Origin: UBA2266 sp964406945
GTDB taxonomy: Bacteria > Planctomycetota > Phycisphaerae > Sedimentisphaerales > Anaerobacaceae
Assembly (NCBI GenBank): GCA_964406945.1
Contig: CAYOTO010000005.1
Coordinates: 49,974-113,973, forward strand
Direction: 5' to 3'
DNA: 64,000 nucleotides
Shown here: piece by piece, positions 59,886-64,000 of the stretch
Layout: each line of letters begins with the position of its first letter
Position numbering within the stretch: position 1 is the first letter of the stretch
Translations under genes and position numbers: made by a program
Notes under the pieces: generated by a model
Databases searched by the model: none
Told to the model about the DNA's origin: nothing
What the model saw: only the letters and a program-made list of their open reading frames with translations

Positions 59886-59933
59886 CAATTTTGTAGTCCC
59901 GATAAGGCTTTGAAGAAGTGAGGTTTTGAGCAT

Positions 59934-60599
59934 ATGCGTCATAGAATAGCAGGGCGAAGACTGAGTCGAACTGGTGAGCATCGTCTGGCGATGCGCCGAA
60001 ATATGGCCGCTTCGCTCTTTCAACACGAGACAATTTCGACCACTATCGAAAAGGCCAAGGAAATTCGTCCTTTCGTCGAGAAGCTCATTACGTTGGCCAA
60101 GCAGGGAGATCTTGCTGCAAGACGTCGGGCAATATCGATGTTGGGCGACCGCGAAATGGTCGAAGAGCAGGAAAACGGCGACATCGTCAGCAAGGGCACC
60201 GTAATTGGCAAGTTGTTCAGTGAACTTGGTCCCAGATATCTTGACAGGCCGGGTGGATATACCCGCATAATTCGCCTTTCGCTAAGGCGTCTGGGCGACA
60301 ACGGCCAGTTGGTGCTGCTTCAATTGATCGGGCCGGACGAAGAACCAAAGAAGAAAAAGAAGGGCGCCGGCAGCAAACGGTCCAGACGGATGGCAGCAAC
60401 TGCCGACGAAGCGACCAAAACCGAAGAGACTGCGGAAGTAGCCGAAGCCGAAGAAGTTGTCGAAGAGGAAGAAGCCAGGAAGTCCGAAGCCCCCGATCAG
60501 GCCGCTGCCGACCAAGAGGCTGCGGAGCAGGAGAAGGAGACGCCGAAGTCTGACGAAGACCAGGAGAATGCAGAGGGCGAAAAAGAGAAATCCGACTGA
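59934..60599 (+). CDS. rplQ: 50S ribosomal protein L17 with acidic tail
   Basis: 221 residues against 127 in E. coli. The first 125 are a normal L17 ('RLSRTGEHRLAMRRNMAASL', 'YTRIIRLSLRRLGDNGQLVL'). Then comes a Lys/Arg patch (KKKKKGAGSKRSRR) and about 80 residues made mostly of Glu, Ala, Asp and Lys, probably disordered. Last gene of the alpha cluster. Confidence 0.97.
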   Translation: MRHRIAGRRLSRTGEHRLAMRRNMAASLFQHETISTTIEKAKEIRPFVEKLITLAKQGDLAARRRAISMLGDREMVEEQENGDIVSKGTVIGKLFSELGPRYLDRPGGYTRIIRLSLRRLGDNGQLVLLQLIGPDEEPKKKKKGAGSKRSRRMAATADEATKTEETAEVAEAEEVVEEEEARKSEAPDQAAADQEAAEQEKETPKSDEDQENAEGEKEKSD

Positions 60600-60632
60600 A
60601 AACTTGCTCCGGTAGAGGATTTTTGAAACGAG

Positions 60633-61049
60633 ATGGCTGGAGACGACTGTATATTTTGTAAGATGGCCGCTGGCGAAGTGCCGGTAACGAAGATTTTTGA
60701 AGACGATGCAGTGTTGGCTTTTCTGGATATTGCTCCGCTCAGCGACGGCCATACACTTCTGATTCCGAAGCAACATTGCCGGAGCGTCCACGAGTGCCCC
60801 TCGGATGTGCTGGCTGCAGTCGCTTCGAGACTGGGCGAAGTTGCCCGAGCCGTGGCTGTCGCTATGAATGCTCAGGGGTATAATGTGCTGAGCAACAACG
60901 GACGGGCCGCTGGGCAGGTCGTCGAACATTTGCATTTCCACATTATACCGCGTCACATTGGAGACGGATTGCTCGGATCGTGGCCTGCAGGAGGGTATGA
61001 GGAGGGGCGAATTGACGAGATCGCGGCGAAAATAAAGAAAAACCTGTAA
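60633..61049 (+). CDS. HIT-family nucleotide hydrolase
   Basis: 138 residues; 'DDCIFCKMAAGEVPVTKIFE' start with two Cys, 'DIAPLSDGHTLLIPKQHC' and the histidine triad 'EHLHFHIIPR'. HinT-like phosphoramidase or nucleotide hydrolase. 34 bp after rplQ, so possibly co-transcribed. Confidence 0.95.
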   Translation: MAGDDCIFCKMAAGEVPVTKIFEDDAVLAFLDIAPLSDGHTLLIPKQHCRSVHECPSDVLAAVASRLGEVARAVAVAMNAQGYNVLSNNGRAAGQVVEHLHFHIIPRHIGDGLLGSWPAGGYEEGRIDEIAAKIKKNL

Positions 61050-61067
61050 AAACTGCTTGTCTCAGCA

Positions 61068-61096
61068 TTGCCAAAAGGCCGATTCTGTGATAGTAT
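61068..61096 (+). promoter_or_regulatory. Promoter of initiator tRNA
   Basis: TTGCCA, exactly 17 bp, then TAGTAT. The start point would be near 61103, at the base of a long hairpin that precedes the tRNA. Confidence 0.68.
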
Positions 61097-61100
61097 GAGG

Positions 61101-61139
61101 TTTTGCGGCGACGGCCTGACTAAAAGGCCGGCCGCAAAA
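61101..61139 (+). other. Hairpin in the leader of tRNA-fMet
   Basis: TTTTGCGGC pairs with GCCGCAAAA (9 bp) and, inside, CGGCCT with AGGCCG (6 bp), leaving only a GA bulge and a 7-base loop. It lies between promoter and tRNA and lacks a following T-run, so it is more likely a processing signal than a terminator. Confidence 0.6.
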
Positions 61140-61157
61140 GGATCTCGAAAAATTGAT

Positions 61158-61231
61158 CGCGGGGTAGAGCAGTCTGGTAGCTCGTCGGGCCCATAACCCG
61201 GAGGTCGGAGGTTCGAATCCTCCCCCCGCTA
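61158..61231 (+). tRNA. Initiator tRNA-fMet(CAT)
   Basis: Initiator marks: unpaired first position (C1 opposite T72), three G-C pairs in the anticodon stem (GGG/CCC) and anticodon CAT. The anticodon loop is CCCATAA, so position 33 is C instead of the usual T. Discriminator A; no encoded CCA. A tyrosine integrase gene starts 172 bp downstream, so the tRNA is a likely integration site. Confidence 0.95.
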
Positions 61232-61248
61232 TTTGTGGTAACATCTTT

Positions 61249-61280
61249 AGGGACAGGTACTTACGCCTGTTCCTTTTTTT
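61249..61280 (+). terminator. Intrinsic terminator after tRNA-fMet
   Basis: AGGGACAGG pairs with CCTGTTCCT (one G-T) around an 8-base loop, followed by six T residues. Confidence 0.85.
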
Positions 61281-61304
61281 GTGGACGCAGCTAATTGCAC
61301 CGAT

Positions 61305-61337
61305 TTGCAACTAAATTGCAACTAAATTGCAACTAAC
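61305..61337. repeat. Three tandem 11-bp repeats before the integrase
   Basis: TTGCAACTAAA occurs three times in exact tandem (last copy ends in C). Spacing of 11 bp places each copy on about the same face of the helix. Position between the tRNA and the integrase gene suggests integrase arm-type sites or an autoregulatory operator. Confidence 0.75.
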
Positions 61338-61403
61338 TGCGGCTGCATGGCTCCCGGGACCGAGCAGGCGATTGATGTGCGGGAGCCCCGAAGAGGTGTT
61401 ATC

Positions 61404-62663
61404 ATGGCATCGATATTTCGAAGAGGCAAACAGGGAATTTGGTTCATCAAATACTACGTCAACGGCGGCCAGGTCTACCACTCGCTCAATACCACCGACG
61501 CCCGCGTTGCAAAGCGCACCAAGCGTCAGATCGAAGGAGAGCAGGCCAAGGGCGAGCTGCTGGCGCCGTCAAAGACGCCGCTGCCGGCGTTCCTCGAGGG
61601 TTATTGCCGGTTTCTGGCCACCGCAAGAACCCCAAAGTCCTACTCGTCCGATGTGTCCGTGCTGCGGGTGTTCTTCGGCCCCATCTGTGCGGCACTGGAG
61701 CTTGGCAGCAAAGTAAACAAACGCTGGCAGTCAGCTGCGCACAGGAAAATCCCGGACACGATGAAGCGGGTGCACGTCAAAGCGGCATACCTGGAGCAGA
61801 TCACCTCATCCATGATAGAAGAATTTATAACGCTGCGAATCCGCGACGACGATATCGCCCCCAAGACCGCCAATCGCTACCGGGAAGTCCTGCACCGTAT
61901 GTTCAATTACGCGATAAGCAACTGGAATTTCGTCTCACCGGATCGAAGAAACAGCAACCCTGCGGCTATGGTCCAGCGCCGGCGAGAACCGGCAAGCCAG
62001 ATCCGCTTTCTGAGAGTCGATGAGATCATCGAGCAGCTCGATGTCCTAAAAGAAGACCATACCCTCCACGCCATCGTCGCCACGCTCATATACGCGGGCC
62101 TGCGGCGCTCCGAGGCCCTCTGGCTTACCGTCGATGACGTTAATCTCGAAAAGCGTCTGCTCTACATCCGGGCCAAAACAGTCGACGGCCAGTACTGGCA
62201 GCCCAAGACCAAGACCAACCGCGTGGTGCCGGTCAGTGAAAGCCTCTTCACCACCCTGCATGAATACAATCCGCAACGCCGCAAGCCGTGGTTTTTCCCC
62301 TCGACCCAGGGCTGTCGATGGGATCCGGACAATTTCTCCCAGAAGCTACGCAAGATAAACCGCTCGGCCGGGCTCAACTGGTCGAGCCTGGATTTTCGCC
62401 ATACCTTCGGCAGCCACCTGGCCCAGAAGGGCGAGTCTCTTTACAAGATCGCCGAGCTGATGGGCAACTCCCCGGATATCTGCCGTCGCCACTACGCGGC
62501 CCTGATGCCCGAAAAGATGCATGATGTAGTGGAATTCGAAACCAAGCGCGCCTGCGACAACGACAAGACCGAGCGGATGCTGCGGGAACTGACCGAAAAG
62601 ATCGACGCACTGAGCCGCGACCGGAACCAGCCAAGGCTGAAGGTGGTGGATTTCGGAACGTAG
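61404..62663 (+). CDS. Phage-type tyrosine integrase
   Basis: 419 residues. N-terminal arm-binding 'ASIFRRGKQGIWFIKYYVNG', SAM-like core-binding region (about 65-200), and catalytic domain with Arg in 'YAGLRRSEALWL', Lys in 'KTKTNRVVPV', His-x2-Arg in 'LDFRHTFGSHLA', and Tyr in 'RRHYAALMP'. The box before the Tyr reads MGNS instead of LGHS, so the second histidine is Asn. GAGGTG precedes ATG 61404. It faces away from tRNA-fMet, which fits an element inserted at that tRNA. Confidence 0.93.
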   Translation: MASIFRRGKQGIWFIKYYVNGGQVYHSLNTTDARVAKRTKRQIEGEQAKGELLAPSKTPLPAFLEGYCRFLATARTPKSYSSDVSVLRVFFGPICAALELGSKVNKRWQSAAHRKIPDTMKRVHVKAAYLEQITSSMIEEFITLRIRDDDIAPKTANRYREVLHRMFNYAISNWNFVSPDRRNSNPAAMVQRRREPASQIRFLRVDEIIEQLDVLKEDHTLHAIVATLIYAGLRRSEALWLTVDDVNLEKRLLYIRAKTVDGQYWQPKTKTNRVVPVSESLFTTLHEYNPQRRKPWFFPSTQGCRWDPDNFSQKLRKINRSAGLNWSSLDFRHTFGSHLAQKGESLYKIAELMGNSPDICRRHYAALMPEKMHDVVEFETKRACDNDKTERMLRELTEKIDALSRDRNQPRLKVVDFGT

Positions 62664-62775
62664 GTGCGCGAAATAGCAGGGCCCCCGGTCTGGTAGTTCG
62701 GGGGCCCCGTTCGTCGAACCTGTCGCTGTTAGTTACGACCGCGGGGTAGGCAGCCAAGCTGCAGGGACAGGTAAT

Positions 62776-63123
62776 TTAATCGACTTGTTGCTTGGCTTCG
62801 AGCCAGGCCTTTACATCTTGCCAGCGGTACCGAATCGCGCCTCTTATGCCGCGGCCAAGTGATACGGGCTTAACACCGGCCTCATGAAGCCATCGTCTGG
62901 CCGACGAGCGTGTTGTATCAAGCATCGCCGCTAGAGTCTTGAGACTAACCAGCCGGTACTCTTGGGCGCTGGAGAGCTCCGCCTCAGCATTGTTGGCCCG
63001 CTGCTGACCGCAGCCGCCGTTGCGGGGCCTGCTCTGCTGAGCCCTGGCTTGAATATTGTTGGTCCGGTGGGCCGGTCCTGCCGGCCCCAGACGCCTTGAA
63101 TGCGTAGTGGTGTTCACGGCCAT
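62776..63123 (-). CDS. Excisionase-like helix-turn-helix protein
   Basis: 115 residues. The last 60 form a MerR/HTH-17-type winged helix: 'RLVSLKTLAAMLDTTRSSAR', 'RWLHEAGVKPVSLGRG', 'AIRYRWQDVKAWLEAKQ'. The first half is low-complexity. Such proteins near integrases act as excisionases or AlpA-type regulators. Convergent with the integrase. AAGGA lies only 2-3 bp before the ATG, so the exact start is uncertain. Confidence 0.75.
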   Translation of the reverse strand: MAVNTTTHSRRLGPAGPAHRTNNIQARAQQSRPRNGGCGQQRANNAEAELSSAQEYRLVSLKTLAAMLDTTRSSARRWLHEAGVKPVSLGRGIRGAIRYRWQDVKAWLEAKQQVD

Positions 63124-63509
63124 TATCCTTTATCGTTCTGGCTGGTTTCATGCGTCTGGCAGCTGCCGGCCTTCCCGCCCGATGCATCCGTTTGGGGTTT
63201 TTGCCGGCTTTCGCTTTTCTGCCGGCGTTGGCTCTGCTTGGGGCCGGCCTTTCTTCTTCTACGACCTTGTCCTTTTGGCTGCAATGCTTGTTGCCTTCTT
63301 CTGTGATGTAAAGCGGTTGTTTGAGCATTGTTGTTTCACAGGCCAAAGAGCCCCGCCTCTAAGAGCATTCTTGTACCCCTGTCCTGTTTGCCATAGAGGT
63401 GTTTATCCTTGTCTGCAAACCGAATTGTCTGAAACTAAAAGGGTCGGTTCAGCCGCTTTGCATAAGAACGATTGACTTTGCATCGCAGGATTTGCAGGAT
63501 CGGCCAACC
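63124..63509. other. Region between the HTH gene and the replication-relaxation-like gene
   Basis: About 390 bp. A leftward open frame (63328 to 62984, about 114 residues, Lys/Arg/Ala-rich) overlaps the HTH gene in another frame and has no good ribosome-binding site; I cannot decide whether it is real. The divergent promoters of the flanking genes should lie here, but no strong -35/-10 is seen. Confidence 0.35.
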
Positions 63510-64000
63510 ATGGCATTTAGATTGGGCTCAACAGATTTCGAGATGCTCCGGACAATTGCCGAGTATCGCATCATGACATCACCGCAATTGGCGGCTCTTC
63601 TGTCGCGAAGCAAAAAGGGAATGAGAGACCGCATCAGCAAAATGATCGCAGAGGGTCTGCTGGAACAGACTCCGCGAGGCCGGGGGCAACACCGCGGCCG
63701 ACCCGAGCGCGTGGTGTCTCTGAGCAACTTAGCGGTCGATACCTTGGAAGAACAGGGCTTCATAGGATCCCAAGTTGCAACCGGTCGCAAGATTGGAGGG
63801 CAAATTGGCTGTCAGAATCACCAGCTGCTGCTGAATTGGGTGCGCATTCACCTGAGCCACATTCAAACGGTGGCAGCCGGACTGAGGATTCGCTTCCTTG
63901 CTCATAGTTCGCCGTTTATTCCAAAGGCCTTCTCGAATATGACGATTCAGAGCGAAACAGGAGAACTCATCCGTTTCGAGCCGGACGCCACCTTCTCGAT
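63510..64000 (+). CDS. Replication-relaxation-like protein (partial)
   Basis: Open to the end of the window (163 codons so far). N-terminal winged helix: 'LGSTDFEMLRTIAEYRIMTS', 'PQLAALLSRSKKGMRDRISK', 'MIAEGLLEQTPRGRG', followed by 'LSNLAVDTLEEQG' and 'NHQLLLNWVRIHLSHI'. This order fits the replication-relaxation family found on plasmids and integrative elements. ATG at 63510, weak AGGAT upstream. Supports an integrated element starting at tRNA-fMet. Confidence 0.7.
   Translation, partial: MAFRLGSTDFEMLRTIAEYRIMTSPQLAALLSRSKKGMRDRISKMIAEGLLEQTPRGRGQHRGRPERVVSLSNLAVDTLEEQGFIGSQVATGRKIGGQIGCQNHQLLLNWVRIHLSHIQTVAAGLRIRFLAHSSPFIPKAFSNMTIQSETGELIRFEPDATFS

Noticed and set aside
62984..63328. Leftward Lys/Arg-rich open frame overlapping the HTH gene
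   Set aside because: No ribosome-binding site, no known domain, and 140 bp overlap with a better supported gene. Left undecided rather than annotated.

Overview
The window looks like a chromosomal segment from a bacterium of the Planctomycetota, most likely near the Phycisphaerae/Sedimentisphaerales. This is inferred from a 3-TM SecE, the absence of rpmD (L30), a DUF1570-like HExxH protein, Tat- and HEAT-type secreted proteins, and moderately GC-rich, AAG/GAA/GGC-rich coding. It cannot be proven without a database comparison.

Layout. (1) 1-6.1 kb: an amino-acid permease with a C-terminal PTS EIIA-like domain, facing a leftward run prfB - pepA - folE - PTPS-like. prfB carries a +1 programmed frameshift (CTT TGA C). 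(2) 6.1-8.4 kb: a 1.3-kb non-coding region with three perfect 16-bp parS palindromes just upstream of parB; no parA is present. (3) 8.5-26.7 kb: ordinary chromosomal genes: secreted hypotheticals, an SDR, dtd, dodecin, an HExxH protein, DUF1328, a glutamine-rich PRC-barrel protein, a cupin, tRNA-Thr(CGT) directly abutting larE, an EEP-family hydrolase, a ROK kinase, a leftward lipoprotein - galE - GT-C operon, a Tat-exported beta-propeller, xerD and a HEAT-repeat protein. (4) 26.9-43.6 kb: tRNA-Thr(GGT) - tuf - rpmG - tRNA-Trp - secE - nusG - rplK - rplA - rplJ - rplL - rpoB - rpoC - rpsL - rpsG, then an intrinsic terminator, then fusA. (5) 43.6-60.6 kb: a strong promoter, a roughly 420-nt structured leader, and a fused S10/spc/alpha cluster from rpsJ to rplQ including secY, adk, map, infA and rpoA. 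(6) 60.6-64 kb: a HIT-family gene and the initiator tRNA, then a probable integrated element: three 11-bp repeats, a tyrosine integrase, an excisionase-like HTH gene and the start of a replication-relaxation-like gene that runs off the window.

Regions 4 and 5 together encode most of the ribosomal proteins, core RNA polymerase, EF-Tu, EF-G and the SecYE channel. The most notable departures from textbook clusters are an L22 protein with an N-terminal XRE-like helix-turn-helix extension that cannot be removed by choosing another start, the long structured leader before rpsJ, low-complexity tails on S3 and L17, a terminator between rpsG and fusA, and the missing rpmD. The best candidates for something undescribed are the HTH-L22 fusion and the S10 leader, which might be parts of one autoregulatory circuit (a speculation).
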